This document shows, in pieces, positions 36,165 to 45,568 of a DNA stretch of 64,000 nucleotides (the stretch's first letter is position 1; every line of letters begins with the position of its first letter). A program made the translations under genes and the position numbers. The stretch is taken from positions 298,080 to 362,079 of the forward strand of contig NZ_QGNJ01000004.1 of the NCBI RefSeq assembly GCF_003336875.1, read 5' to 3'. The stretch comes from Oleisolibacter albus. Lineage in GTDB: Bacteria > Pseudomonadota > Alphaproteobacteria > Azospirillales > Azospirillaceae. The notes under the pieces are model-generated. The model saw only the letters and a list, made by a program, of their open reading frames with translations, did no database searches and was not told the DNA's origin.

Positions 36165-36710
36165 ATGGCGGACACCATGCATGCGGGCGAGGGGCATACC
36201 CGCCGCGACTTCATCTATCTGGCCGCCGCCGCCACCGGCGGTGTCGCTGCCGCCTGCGCCTTGTGGCCGTTCATCCACAGCCTGAACCCGGCGGCCGATA
36301 CGCTGGCCCTGGCCAGTGTGGAGGTCGATCTGGCGCCGGTGCAGCCCGGTCAGGCCATCAAGGTGATGTGGCGTGGCAAGCCGGTCTTCGTCCGCAATCG
36401 GACGGAAGAGGAGATCAAGGCTGCGCGTGACGTGAACATGGCCGAGTTGGTGGACAAGCAGACCGACGAGTCGCGTGTGAAGTCCGGTCATGAGAACTGG
36501 CTGATCCTGGTTGGCGTCTGCACCCATCTGGGCTGCATCCCGCTGGGAACCAACACGGGTGAGTCCCGTGGCGACTATGGTGGATGGTTCTGCCCCTGCC
36601 ATGGCTCGCACTACGACACGTCCGGCCGCATCCGCAAGGGTCCCGCCCCGGCCAACCTCGCCGTGCCGACTTACGAATTCCTCACCGACACCCGCGTCAA
36701 GATCGGCTGA
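36165..36710 (+). CDS. petA: Ubiquinol-cytochrome c reductase Rieske iron-sulfur subunit
   Basis: The 181-residue protein has a twin-Arg-type N-terminus ([23 protein letters not shown]) that also anchors it in the membrane, and the two cluster-binding boxes CTHLGC and CPCHGSH with the following [15 protein letters not shown]. It carries the 2Fe-2S centre of the bc1 complex, taking electrons from ubiquinol to cytochrome c1. GAGGAG and AAGG lie before ATG 36165. First gene of petABC. Confidence 0.97.
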   Translation: MADTMHAGEGHTRRDFIYLAAAATGGVAAACALWPFIHSLNPAADTLALASVEVDLAPVQPGQAIKVMWRGKPVFVRNRTEEEIKAARDVNMAELVDKQTDESRVKSGHENWLILVGVCTHLGCIPLGTNTGESRGDYGGWFCPCHGSHYDTSGRIRKGPAPANLAVPTYEFLTDTRVKIG

Positions 36711-36736
36711 GAACGATCCAGGATAGGGAGTGCCCG

Positions 36737-38041
36737 ATGGCTCACGCCCATACCTCCACATTCAAGAACCCGGTGGTGAACTGGATCGACCAGCGCCTGC
36801 CGATCTTCACGATGCTGGACAAGGAGTACGGGACTTTCCCGACTCCGCGTAATTTCAATTACTTCTGGAACTTCGGCGCACTGGCCATGTTCGTGCTGGC
36901 GACGATGATCGTCTCCGGCGTCGTGCTCGCCATGCATTACACCGCGAATACCGGGCTCGCCTTCAATTCCGTCGAGCGCATCATGCGCGACGTGAACTGG
37001 GGCTGGATGATCCGCTACATCCACGCCAACGGCGCGTCGATGTTCTTCATCGTCGTCTATATCCACATCCTGCGCGGCTTCCTCTACGGCTCCTACAAGA
37101 AGCCGCGCGAGTTGCTTTGGATCCTGGGTGTGGTGATCTTCCTGCTGATGATGGCGACCGCCTTCATGGGCTATGTGCTGCCCTGGGGCCAGATGTCCTT
37201 CTGGGGCGCCACCGTGATCACCAACCTGTTCTCGGCCGTCCCGGTGGTGGGTGAGAGCATCGTGACCCTGCTGTGGGGTGGCTTCTCCGTCGACAACCCG
37301 ACGCTGAACCGCTTCTTCGCCCTGCACTATCTGTTGCCCTTCGTGATCTTCGCCGTGGTGTTCCTGCATGTCGCAGCACTGCACATCACCGGGTCCAACA
37401 ACCCGCTGGGCATCGAGCCGAAGGGGCCGCAGGACACGCTGCCGTTCCACCCCTATTACACGACGAAGGATCTGTTCGGCCTCAGCCTGTTCCTGATCTT
37501 CTTCGCTGCGTTCGTGTTCTTTGCCCCGAATTATCTGGGCCACCCCGATAACTACATCCCCGCCGATCCACTGGTGACGCCGCCGCACATCGTGCCGGAA
37601 TGGTACTTCCTGCCTTTCTACGGCATCCTGCGCTCCATCACCTTCAACATCGGCCTGCCCTTCAGCGAGATCGTGCTGATTCCGGCCAAGCTGGGTGGCG
37701 TCATCGCCATGTTCGCGTCGATTCTGATCTGGGTGCTGATGCCCTGGCTGGATCGCTCGCCGGTGAAGAGCTACAGGTTCCGCCCGCTCTACAAATGGTG
37801 GGTGCTGATGCTGATCATCGCCTTCGGCATGCTGCTCTATGCGGGCGGCAAGCCGGCCGAACAGCCCTATGTGCTGGTCGGCCAGATCGGCACCTTCCTG
37901 TACTTCCTGTTCTTCGTGGGCCTGCCCGTCATCAGCAGCATCGAACGTCCGCTGCCGCTGCCGACCAGCATCGCCCAGTCTGTCCTGGGTGGTGGGCGCG
38001 TTGCTGCCACCGCTGCCGCCAACCCGATGGAGAAGGCCTGA
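36737..38041 (+). CDS. petB: Cytochrome b of the bc1 complex
   Basis: The 434-residue membrane protein has eight or more helices, the heme ligands in [19 protein letters not shown] and [20 protein letters not shown], the Qo-site [13 protein letters not shown] (PEWY) and [17 protein letters not shown]. The C-terminus is extended by about 20 Ala/Pro-rich residues. GGGAG precedes ATG 36737. Its stop overlaps the petC start (TGATG). Confidence 0.97.
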   Translation: MAHAHTSTFKNPVVNWIDQRLPIFTMLDKEYGTFPTPRNFNYFWNFGALAMFVLATMIVSGVVLAMHYTANTGLAFNSVERIMRDVNWGWMIRYIHANGASMFFIVVYIHILRGFLYGSYKKPRELLWILGVVIFLLMMATAFMGYVLPWGQMSFWGATVITNLFSAVPVVGESIVTLLWGGFSVDNPTLNRFFALHYLLPFVIFAVVFLHVAALHITGSNNPLGIEPKGPQDTLPFHPYYTTKDLFGLSLFLIFFAAFVFFAPNYLGHPDNYIPADPLVTPPHIVPEWYFLPFYGILRSITFNIGLPFSEIVLIPAKLGGVIAMFASILIWVLMPWLDRSPVKSYRFRPLYKWWVLMLIIAFGMLLYAGGKPAEQPYVLVGQIGTFLYFLFFVGLPVISSIERPLPLPTSIAQSVLGGGRVAATAAANPMEKA

Positions 38042-38820
38042 TGCGTCGTCTTCGTTCCCTGATCGTCGCCGGTCTCCTCGGCCTGGCCGGCACCAACGGG
38101 GCTCTCGCTGCCGAGAGCGTCGTGCCGCCGCACCAGGAGTGGGCGCATGGTGGCGTCAACAGCTTCCTGTCGATGTTCAAGACCTTCGACTATGCGGCCG
38201 CCCAGCGTGGCTTCCAGGTCTACAAGGAAGTGTGCTCCGCCTGCCACTCCATGGATCTGGTGGCTTACCGCAACCTGACCGGCATCGGCTTTACCGAAGA
38301 GCAGGTCAAGGCCATCGCCGCCCAGTACGAGATCCAGGACGGCCCGAACGACCAGGGTGAGATGTTCACCCGTCCGGGTCTGCCGGCCGACCATTTCAAG
38401 AAGCCCTTCCCCAACAAGCAGGCCGCGGCGGCCGCCAATGGCGGCAAGGCTCCGCCCGACCTGTCGCTGATGGTCAAGGCGCGCGAGCATTTCGAGGATT
38501 ACGTCTACGCCATCCTCACCGGGTACGAAGAGGCTCCGGCCGACCACCCGATCCCCGATGGCACGCACTACAACAAGTATTTCCCCGGCCATGCCATCGC
38601 CATGCCGGCGCCGCTGTTCGAGGACGGCGTCACCTATGCCGACGGCACCAAGGCCACCATCGCCCAGCAGGCCCATGATGTGGTGACCTTCCTGGCCTGG
38701 GCGGCGGAGCCGCATCTGGTGGATCGCCGCAGCACCGGCGTCAAGGTCATCCTGTTCCTGGTGGTCTTCGCCGGGATCATGTATGCCGCCAAGCGCCGCG
38801 TGTGGGCCGACGTCCATTGA
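38041..38820 (+). CDS. petC: Cytochrome c1 of the bc1 complex
   Basis: The 259-residue protein has a signal peptide (residues 1-23, ending ALA), the heme-binding CSACH motif, the axial Met region HYNKYFPGHAIAMP, and one C-terminal membrane anchor (VILFLVVFAGIMYAAKRRVW). It passes electrons from the Rieske protein to soluble cytochrome c. Last gene of the operon, closed by a terminator 25 bases later. Confidence 0.97.
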   Translation: MRRLRSLIVAGLLGLAGTNGALAAESVVPPHQEWAHGGVNSFLSMFKTFDYAAAQRGFQVYKEVCSACHSMDLVAYRNLTGIGFTEEQVKAIAAQYEIQDGPNDQGEMFTRPGLPADHFKKPFPNKQAAAAANGGKAPPDLSLMVKAREHFEDYVYAILTGYEEAPADHPIPDGTHYNKYFPGHAIAMPAPLFEDGVTYADGTKATIAQQAHDVVTFLAWAAEPHLVDRRSTGVKVILFLVVFAGIMYAAKRRVWADVH

Positions 38821-38842
38821 GGGCGGCGGATCGAAAATGTGG

Positions 38843-38871
38843 AAAAGGGCGTCCCTCGGGGCGCCTTTTTT
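38843..38871 (+). terminator. Intrinsic terminator of petABC
   Basis: GGCGTCC pairs with GGGCGCC around a CTCG tetraloop (one G-U pair), flanked by AAAA upstream and six T residues downstream, 25-50 bases past the petC stop. Confidence 0.88.
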
Positions 38872-38969
38872 CTTTGTCTGCGCGTCGCTCCCTCCTCTGC
38901 GGCCGTTATCCGATGGCAGCGGAACGGGCATAACGTCGGCATGCCATCCGCTGACCGGAGGGGACACTG

Positions 38970-39524
38970 TTGGAAGCCGATGCCGCCATCACCCGCATCC
39001 TGCGTTTCTGGTTCGAGGAGGCGGGGCCGGCGCTGTGGTTCAATGGCGGCGATGCCTTCGATGCCCAGGTGACACAGGTCCTGGCAGCCGACCACGTCCG
39101 GGCCGTCGCGGGCGAGTTGGATCGTTGGCGGGACACGGCGGCGGGGTGCCTCGCCCTCTGCCTGCTGTTGGATCAAGCCCCCCGCAACATGTACCGGGGC
39201 ACAGCGCGGGCCTTCGCCAGCGATTTCGCCGCCCTGGCCGTAGCGGAACATGCTGTGGCACGGCGATTCGATCTGGCCTTGGCGGAGGTGGAGCGGGTCT
39301 TCCTGTATCTGCCGTTCGAGCATGCGGAATCACTGGAGCAACAGCGGCGTTGCGTTCGCCTCTTCGCCGGCCGCGTTGCCGATCCCTCCTACCTCGATTT
39401 CGCCTGCAGGCATCTGGTCATCGTCGAGCGCTTTGGCCGCTTCCCGCACCGCAACGCCATCCTGGGGCGGGAAACCACGGCGGAGGAGGCGCAGTTCCTG
39501 GCGCTGCCCGGCTCCGGCTTCTGA
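38970..39524 (+). CDS. DUF924 family protein
   Basis: The 184-residue protein matches the DUF924 pattern: ILRFWFEEAGPALWF near the start, CLLLDQAPRNMYRGTARAFA in the middle and YLPFEHAESLEQQ, then ERFGRFPHRNAILGR. The family has a TPR-like helical fold and no known function. It starts at TTG 38970 with GGAGGGG (38957-38963) seven bases upstream; no ATG fits. Stand-alone gene after the petABC terminator. Confidence 0.88.
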   Translation: MEADAAITRILRFWFEEAGPALWFNGGDAFDAQVTQVLAADHVRAVAGELDRWRDTAAGCLALCLLLDQAPRNMYRGTARAFASDFAALAVAEHAVARRFDLALAEVERVFLYLPFEHAESLEQQRRCVRLFAGRVADPSYLDFACRHLVIVERFGRFPHRNAILGRETTAEEAQFLALPGSGF

Positions 39525-39601
39525 GCGGGCCATTTCCGGCTGGCCTTCCGGGCCGGCTTGATATGATCTGGTAATGTCCCGTCCCAAGGAGCGCGCTGTC
39601 C

Positions 39602-40864
39602 ATGTCCGTGCCATCCACCCTGTTCACCGGCGGCCTCGTCTTCGATGGGGAGCATTCGCCCCGGCCGGGGCTTGGAGTGCTGGTGGCAGACGGGCGGATC
39701 GCGGCGCTGGCCCCGGCGGCTACATTCGACGGCTTCGCTGGGCCGCGGGTGGATACTGGCGGCTGTACTCTGATGCCGGGCCTGATCGATGCCCATGTGC
39801 ATCTGGCCATGGAGGCCACGGGCGATGTGGTGACGACGCTGCGCCAGCGTCCGGCGGCCGACCTGACCCTGCGGATGCTGGAGAATGCCCAGGCCAGCCT
39901 GTGCGGTGGCATCACCGCGGCCCGCGACTTGGGCGGGGTGGAGTGGGCGGAGGTCGCCGTCCGCAATGCGATCCGCGCTGGCCGGCACCTGGGGCCGGAT
40001 CTGCGCTGTGCCGGCAAGGTGCTGACCATCACGGGCGGTCATGGCGCCTGGATCGGCCAGGAGTGTGATGGGCCGGAGGCCTACACCCGGGGTGTGCGCC
40101 TCAACGTCAAGAACGGGGCGGATTGCATCAAGCTGATCGCTACCGGTGGGGTGCTGACCGGCGGCGTCGATCCGCTGGCTCCCCACCCCAGCACCGAGGA
40201 GATGGCGGCGGCCGTGCGCATGGCCCGGGATTTCGGCATCCGGGTCGCGGCCCATGCCCAGGGGGTCCGTGGTATCCGCCGGGCGCTGGATGCCGGCGTG
40301 GACAGCATCGAGCATGGTTTCGAACTGCCGGACGATGTCATCGCCACCATGATCGAGCGGGGGACCTGCCTGGTCGGCACGCTGGCTTCGATGATGAGCC
40401 TGGTCGCCATGCTGGACGGGTTGCCGGCCTATGTCCGGGAGAAGGTGGAGCGGTTCAGCGCCCTGCATTTCGACAGTTTCCGCCGCTATGTGAAGGCGGG
40501 TGGGCGGGTTGCCCTGGGCACGGATGCCGGCACACCCGGCAACCATCATGGCGCCAACGCCGTGGAACTGCGCCACATGGTCGATCTGGGGATGACGCCC
40601 CTGGACGCCTTGCGCGCCGGCACCTGCATCGCCGCCGATCTGCTGGACCTGCCGGACCATGGACGCATCGCGCCCGGTGCAGCGGCCGACCTGCTGTTGG
40701 TGCCGGGCAACCCGGTGGAGGATATCGGTGCCGCCGCCGATTGCCGCCGCCACCGGGGTCTGTGGAAGGGCGGGGTGGATGTGCATGCCGCTCTGAGGCA
40801 TCCGTCCGCCGTCCGCCGCCAGTTCGCCGCGGCACCCACACTGGCCGCGGCGGCCGGTTTCTGA
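39602..40864 (+). CDS. Metal-dependent amidohydrolase, imidazolonepropionase-like/prolidase type
   Basis: The 420-residue protein has the amidohydrolase metal motif PGLIDAHVHL, the carbamylated-Lys region CIKLIATGGVLTGGVD, metal His residues in VAAHAQG and IEHGFEL, and the catalytic Asp in LGTDAGTPG. This is the class of dipeptide and ochratoxin hydrolases with binuclear metal sites. The exact substrate is unknown. A patatin gene follows 66 bases downstream on the same strand, so the two may be co-expressed. Confidence 0.88.
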   Translation: MSVPSTLFTGGLVFDGEHSPRPGLGVLVADGRIAALAPAATFDGFAGPRVDTGGCTLMPGLIDAHVHLAMEATGDVVTTLRQRPAADLTLRMLENAQASLCGGITAARDLGGVEWAEVAVRNAIRAGRHLGPDLRCAGKVLTITGGHGAWIGQECDGPEAYTRGVRLNVKNGADCIKLIATGGVLTGGVDPLAPHPSTEEMAAAVRMARDFGIRVAAHAQGVRGIRRALDAGVDSIEHGFELPDDVIATMIERGTCLVGTLASMMSLVAMLDGLPAYVREKVERFSALHFDSFRRYVKAGGRVALGTDAGTPGNHHGANAVELRHMVDLGMTPLDALRAGTCIAADLLDLPDHGRIAPGAAADLLLVPGNPVEDIGAAADCRRHRGLWKGGVDVHAALRHPSAVRRQFAAAPTLAAAAGF

Positions 40865-40929
40865 CCGGGCTGGAACCGGATCACCGCAGGTCTGTTGCCC
40901 TGTTGGTCTTTTGCACCTGCGAAGGACAT

Positions 40930-42051
40930 ATGCAGCGGCAGCCGGCGGTTCCCATGCCCGACAGGTCTTTTCCCGGAAGCGGTGCTGGTCCCACCGTTGC
41001 TCTGGTGCTGGGGGGCGGCAACGCCCTGGGCGCCTATCATGGTGGTGCGGCCTCCATCCTGGCCCAGGCCGGTGTCCGGCCGGACTGGTTGGTCGGTGCC
41101 TCCATCGGCGCGGTCACCGCGGCGATTCTGACCGGCAATCCACCGGATCAGGGGATCGAGCGGCTGCGGCAATTCTGGTTGGAGGCGCGCCAGCACACGG
41201 CCCCGGCCGTCGCCGATCCCACCGGATTGCTGCGGTACGGCTATCATGAGGCGCATACGCTGCTGGCCCTGCTGACCGGCAGGCCCACCATCTTCCGCCA
41301 TCGCTTCCCCGGCCTGTGGTCGCTCTGGCCTGGCATGCCGGGGGATCTGGCCCTCTATGATCTGGGGCCGTTGCGCGCGACCCTGGAGCGGCTGGTGGAT
41401 TTTGGACGTCTCAACAGCGGGGCCGTGCGACTGACCATCGGCTGTGTCGATCTGGAGAGTGGTGACGAGGTCTATTTCGACAGCCGGGAGCGGGAGATCG
41501 GCCCGGAGCATGTGCTGGCCAGCGCCGCCATCGCCCCCCTGTTTCCGCCGGTGGAGATCGCCGGGCGGCTGCATTGCGATCCGGGCTATGCCAACAACCT
41601 GCCCCTGGACGTGCCCTTCGCCGAGCCTTTGCGCCGGGATCTGCTGTGCATCGCCGTGGACCTGTTCAACCAGCGCAACCATCGCCCCGCGGCCCTGGAT
41701 GCCGTGGTCGAGCGCAGCGCCGATATCCTGTTCTCCAGCCACGCCCGTCGCAGTGTTGCCGCTCTGCGACGGGAATTTGCGTTGCGGCAGAGGCTGGACC
41801 CCGGCGGTCCGGCCGCAACGCTGCTTTATCTGGCGCATCGCTCACCCGCTCATCAGAGGGCGGGCAAGAGCCTGGATTTTTCCCCGGCCGCCATTGCTGA
41901 TCGCTGGGACGCCGGGCAGCGCGACATGCTCGCCGGATTGCGGCGCTTGGCCGACCTGCCGCCGGGACCGGACCGGTTCAGTTACCTGCCGGTGACACCG
42001 GACCCGACGGCCGACCCGCTCCAGGTTCTCAGCCCAGCAGCGCCGAGCTGA
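40930..42051 (+). CDS. Patatin-like phospholipase
   Basis: The 373-residue protein has the oxyanion motif GGGNALGAYHGG, the nucleophile elbow GASIG (GxSxG) and the catalytic Asp in CDPGYANN (DxG type). It probably deacylates lipids. No signal peptide is obvious. GAAGGA lies just before ATG 40930. Its last 23 bases overlap the 3' end of the convergent feoB gene. Confidence 0.9.
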   Translation: MQRQPAVPMPDRSFPGSGAGPTVALVLGGGNALGAYHGGAASILAQAGVRPDWLVGASIGAVTAAILTGNPPDQGIERLRQFWLEARQHTAPAVADPTGLLRYGYHEAHTLLALLTGRPTIFRHRFPGLWSLWPGMPGDLALYDLGPLRATLERLVDFGRLNSGAVRLTIGCVDLESGDEVYFDSREREIGPEHVLASAAIAPLFPPVEIAGRLHCDPGYANNLPLDVPFAEPLRRDLLCIAVDLFNQRNHRPAALDAVVERSADILFSSHARRSVAALRREFALRQRLDPGGPAATLLYLAHRSPAHQRAGKSLDFSPAAIADRWDAGQRDMLAGLRRLADLPPGPDRFSYLPVTPDPTADPLQVLSPAAPS

Positions 42052-43939
42052 TGTGGAACACGGCGTAGGATGCCGTATAGGCCAGCACCAGCATGTACAG
42101 GAACAGGATGGTCGGCCAGCGCCAGGAGTTGGTTTCACGCTTCACCACGGCCAGGGTGGCGATGCACTGCGGGGCGAACACATACCAGGCCAGCAGCGCC
42201 AACGCCGTGGGCAGCGACCACTGCGCGGCCAGCAGCGGTTCCAGGGCGCCGGCGGCGGCATCGCCCGTCTCGGCCACGGCATAGATGGTGCCAAGCGCGC
42301 TGACCATGACCTCGCGTGCGGCCAGCCCCGGAACCAGGGCGATGGCGATCTGCCAGTTGAAGCCGATGGGGGCCAGCACCGGTTCAAGCCAGTGCCCGAT
42401 CATGCCGGCAAAGGCATAGTCGATGGCCGGGGCGGTGGCGTCGGCCGGCGGCGCCGGGAAGGTGCAGAGGAACCAGACGACGATGCTCAGCGTCAGGATG
42501 ATGGTGCCGGCCCGCTTCAGGAAGATGGTGCCACGCTGCCACAGGCCCAGTGCCACATTGCGCAGGCTGGGCCGCTTGTAGCTGGGCAGTTCCATCAGGA
42601 AGGGTTCCGGCTGCTCGCGCCAGACCAGCCGCTTCAGCACCGCGGCCACCAGAAGGGCAGCCAGGATGCCGGTGGCATAGAGGCCGAACATGGTCAATCC
42701 CTGCAGGCCGAACCCGCCCCACACCGTCGTGTTCGGCACGAAGGCGGCGATGATCAGGGTGTAGACCGGAATGCGGGCCGAGCAGGTGGTCAGCGGTGCC
42801 ACCAGGATGGTTGCCAGCCGGTCACGCTTGCTGTCGATCACACGGGTGGCCATGACGCCGGGAATGGCACAGGCAAAGCTGGACAGCAGCGGGATGAAGG
42901 CCCGGCCATGCAGGCCGGCCCCGCCCATGATCTTGTCCATCAGGAAGGCGGCCCGCGCCATGTAGCCGAAATCTTCCAGCAGGATGATGAAGAAGAACAG
43001 GATGAGGATCTGCGGCAGGAACACCAGAACACTGCCGACGCCGGCGATGATACCGTCCACCAGCAGGCTGCGCAGCAGGCCGTCGGGCAGCAGACCTCCG
43101 ATCAGGGCGCCCAGATCGCCGATGCTCCCTTCGATCAGGTCCATCACCGGTTCGGCCCAGGCGAACACGGCCTGGAACATCAGGAACAGGATCAACAGCA
43201 GCACGGCCGTCCCCAGCACCGGATGCAGCAGAACCCGGTCGATGCGGCCGGTCAGTGTGTTGTCGGCAGGGCGGAACGAGCAGGCCTTCAGGATGCGTTC
43301 CGCCTCCCGGTGCAGGGCGCGCAACTCGCCAGCCTCCAGCGGGTGCCAGCTGTTGGAGCCACGGAGGGTCTCGCCGCCGAGGCAGAGCTTGTCGATCTCC
43401 TGCAGCAGCGCTTGGGTCCCGCCCCGGCGCACGGCCACGGACGGCACCACGGGCACGCCCAGCTCCGCCGACAGCCGTTCCACATTGATCTCGACGCCCT
43501 GGCGCTTGGCGATGTCCATCATGTTCAGCGCCAGAACCAGAGGCGTGCCGACGGACTTCAGCTCCAGCACCAGCCTCAGGACCAGCCGCAGGTTGGTGGC
43601 ATCGGCGACGCAGACCAGGATGTCCGGTGCGGTCTCCCCGCCGCGGCGCCCCAGCACCACGTCACGGGTCACTTCCTCATCGGGGCTGCGGGCGCGCAGG
43701 GAATAGGTACCGGGCAGGTCCAGCACGCGCACAGGCCGGCCGGCCGGGGTCCGGAAGCTGCCTTCCTTGCGTTCAACGGTGACGCCGGCATAGTTCGCCA
43801 CTTTCTGCCGGCTGCCGGTCAGGGCGTTGAACAGGGCCGTTTTGCCGCAATTGGGGCATCCCACCAGGGCTATGGCTGGGGCGGACAGATCGGCGGCGTC
43901 GGACGTCTGCGGCGGCGCGCCAGCGTGACAGGCCGTCAT
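42029..43939 (-). CDS. feoB: Ferrous iron transporter FeoB
   Basis: The 636-residue protein has an N-terminal G domain (P-loop GCPNCGKTALFN, switch NYAGVTVERKEG, G3 DLPGTY, G4 NMMD) joined to a membrane permease with the repeated gate motifs (PLLSSFACAIPGVMATR and a second Gly-rich region). It imports Fe(II). The P-loop has Cys at two positions where many FeoB proteins have Asn and Val or Ser. ATG 43939 is preceded by GGAGGG; an in-frame TTG six bases earlier is less likely. Coupled to feoA, no feoC seen. Confidence 0.96.
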   Translation of the reverse strand: MTACHAGAPPQTSDAADLSAPAIALVGCPNCGKTALFNALTGSRQKVANYAGVTVERKEGSFRTPAGRPVRVLDLPGTYSLRARSPDEEVTRDVVLGRRGGETAPDILVCVADATNLRLVLRLVLELKSVGTPLVLALNMMDIAKRQGVEINVERLSAELGVPVVPSVAVRRGGTQALLQEIDKLCLGGETLRGSNSWHPLEAGELRALHREAERILKACSFRPADNTLTGRIDRVLLHPVLGTAVLLLILFLMFQAVFAWAEPVMDLIEGSIGDLGALIGGLLPDGLLRSLLVDGIIAGVGSVLVFLPQILILFFFIILLEDFGYMARAAFLMDKIMGGAGLHGRAFIPLLSSFACAIPGVMATRVIDSKRDRLATILVAPLTTCSARIPVYTLIIAAFVPNTTVWGGFGLQGLTMFGLYATGILAALLVAAVLKRLVWREQPEPFLMELPSYKRPSLRNVALGLWQRGTIFLKRAGTIILTLSIVVWFLCTFPAPPADATAPAIDYAFAGMIGHWLEPVLAPIGFNWQIAIALVPGLAAREVMVSALGTIYAVAETGDAAAGALEPLLAAQWSLPTALALLAWYVFAPQCIATLAVVKRETNSWRWPTILFLYMLVLAYTASYAVFHISSALLG

Positions 43940-43941
43940 GC

Positions 43942-44226
43942 TCAACCCTCCTGGACCGTCACGATCACCAGATTGGCGTCCCGGCGGCGCAGGGCCACCG
44001 TGGTGTCATCGACACGGACGGCGATGGGGTCGCGGCCGAACGGTCCTTCATGCAGCAGTTCGATGCGGGCGCCCTCAATGAATCCCATCTCGATCAGCCG
44101 CCGTTCCAACTCATCCCGGTTGATGCCCGAAACGTCGACCGGGCTCAGTCCGGCAACATGTCCGCGCAGGCCACGCCGCCCGCCACCCAGGCGCACGGTC
44201 GAGGAGGTGTTGGTAAGCAACGACAC
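43942..44226 (-). CDS. feoA: FeoA, SH3-like partner of FeoB
   Basis: The 94-residue protein carries the FeoA core LSPVDVSGINRDELERRLIEMGFIEG and GPFGRDPIAVRVDDTTVALRRRDA. It binds FeoB and aids iron uptake. GTG 44224-44226 is the chosen start because it gives the usual length; no clear ribosome site is present, and an in-frame ATG far upstream would add a non-conserved tail. The first gene of feoAB, with a Fur-like box 33 bases upstream. Confidence 0.88.
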   Translation of the reverse strand: MSLLTNTSSTVRLGGGRRGLRGHVAGLSPVDVSGINRDELERRLIEMGFIEGARIELLHEGPFGRDPIAVRVDDTTVALRRRDANLVIVTVQEG

Positions 44227-44258
44227 GGGAGCACCACCACAGCAATCGGAAGCGAGTT

Positions 44259-44279
44259 GGCAATTGAGAACAAATCGCA
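44259..44279. promoter_or_regulatory. Fur-like operator upstream of feoAB
   Basis: On the minus strand this reads TGCGATTTG, a T, then TCTCAATTGCC: two imperfect inverted halves (TGCGATT and AATTGCC) that closely follow the alphaproteobacterial Fur pattern TGCAAAT..TCTCATTTGCA. Its place 33 bases before feoA suits iron-dependent repression. Confidence 0.6.
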
Positions 44280-44462
44280 GCCGGATGCAAGCGCAACTCT
44301 GTGACAAGGGGGATGGTTCAGCTCTGCGGCCGCTGCGGGTGTCCACTGGCTGGAACCCGGACAAGGCGTAAGGGGCAAATCCCCGGCACGCCGGCGTTGT
44401 ATGGCCCTGCCCCTGTCGGCGGGCATGACCGTGGCCTCACCTGTGGCACGGTGCTCCCGGTC

Positions 44463-44491
44463 TTGACAGGGGGATGCCACGGGGACAAATC
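44463..44491 (+). promoter_or_regulatory. Promoter of the ribB leader
   Basis: A perfect -35 hexamer TTGACA (44463-44468) is followed 16-17 bp later by ACAAAT/CAAATC as a weak -10. Transcription from about 44498 would run straight into the FMN riboswitch. Confidence 0.5.
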
Positions 44492-44529
44492 TGACCCGGC
44501 CGCCCTTCCAGGGGCGGTGTTTTCGATGC

Positions 44530-44682
44530 TTGTTCTCAGGGCAGGGTGCAATTCCCGACCGGCGGTATTCTCTCCAGCGCGGAGGGGGAGCCCGCGAGCG
44601 CCCGGGGCTTCGGTTCCGGGGTCAGCAGATCCGGTGCAAGGCCGGAGCCGACGGTTACAGTCCGGATGGAAGAGGACGAGCG
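44530..44682 (+). ncRNA. FMN riboswitch (RFN element)
   Basis: All conserved blocks are present in order: GGGCAGGGTGCAATTCCCGA, CCGGCGGTA, AGCCCGCGAGC, GGGGTCAGCAGATCCGGTG, GGAGCCGACGGTTACAGTCC and GGATGGAAGAGGACGA. FMN binding should lower expression of ribB, whose start lies about 130 bases downstream. The stretch in between contains GC-rich hairpins that could mask the ribosome site; no T-run terminator is evident, so translational control is the likelier mode. Confidence 0.95.
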
Positions 44683-44815
44683 GCCAGCAGGATCGGCCTT
44701 CCCGCAGGGGAGGGGCGGTCATCGTTGGTCTGCGCCGGCAGTACGGCATCCGCCGGTCCTGCCGGGTCTCCTTATGCGCCCTGATTCAGGCTCGCCCCAC
44801 ACAGGAGTGAGACCT

Positions 44816-45505
44816 TTGGATCAGATTATGACCGATTTTTCCTTCCAGATCGCCTCCACGCCGGACAACCTGCTGGCTGCTTTCGGCACGCCGGAACAGC
44901 GGGTGGCCCGGGCCATCGCCCAGATCCGGGCAGGTGGCGGCGTTATTGTCGTCGATGACGAGGATCGCGAGAATGAGGGCGACATCATCTACCCGGCCGA
45001 CAGCCTGACGGTCGAGCAGATGGCCCTGATGATCCGCACCTGTTCCGGCATTGTCTGTCTGGTGCTGACCGATGAGCGTGCCCGGATGCTGGAGCTTCCG
45101 CCTATGGTGGACAGCAACAATTCCCGCTACGGCACGGCCTTCACCGTATCCATCGAGGCCAAGCAGGGCGTTACCACTGGCGTTTCCGCCGCCGACCGCG
45201 TCACCACCATCCGCACGGCGGTGGACCCGGCCTGCCGGCCGGAGGATCTGGCCCGTCCTGGCCATGTCTTCCCGCTGCGGGCCAATGCCGGAGGGTTGGC
45301 CGCCCGCCGTGGCCATACCGAGGCCACGATCCATCTGATGCAACAGGCCGGCCGCCGTCCGGCTGGGGTGCTGTGCGAGGTGATGAACCCCGACGGCACC
45401 ATGGCCCGTCTGCCGGAGCTCGTGCGCTTTGCCAAGGAGCATGCCATGCCGCTGGTCAGTATCGAGGATCTGCTGGCCTGCGCCGGTCGGGCTCAGGCGG
45501 CCTGA
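44816..45505 (+). CDS. ribB: 3,4-dihydroxy-2-butanone-4-phosphate synthase
   Basis: The 229-residue enzyme converts ribulose 5-phosphate into the four-carbon riboflavin precursor. [59 protein letters not shown] and RRGHTEA are the catalytic blocks. It lacks the GTP cyclohydrolase II domain of fused RibBA. TTG 44816 is taken as the start because AGGAG sits eight bases before it; ATG 44828 would be 20 bases away. Controlled by the upstream FMN riboswitch. Confidence 0.94.
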   Translation: MDQIMTDFSFQIASTPDNLLAAFGTPEQRVARAIAQIRAGGGVIVVDDEDRENEGDIIYPADSLTVEQMALMIRTCSGIVCLVLTDERARMLELPPMVDSNNSRYGTAFTVSIEAKQGVTTGVSAADRVTTIRTAVDPACRPEDLARPGHVFPLRANAGGLAARRGHTEATIHLMQQAGRRPAGVLCEVMNPDGTMARLPELVRFAKEHAMPLVSIEDLLACAGRAQAA

Positions 45506-45568
45506 ACCGGGCCGCATGCACAGGACAAGTTGATGGCCGGGGGTGCCCGCCGGGTGACGGTGGGTCCC

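Noticed and set aside
42053..44371. A 772-residue open frame on the plus strand
   Set aside because: It is Gln/His/Gly-rich and antisense to feoB and feoA, both of which carry clear family motifs.
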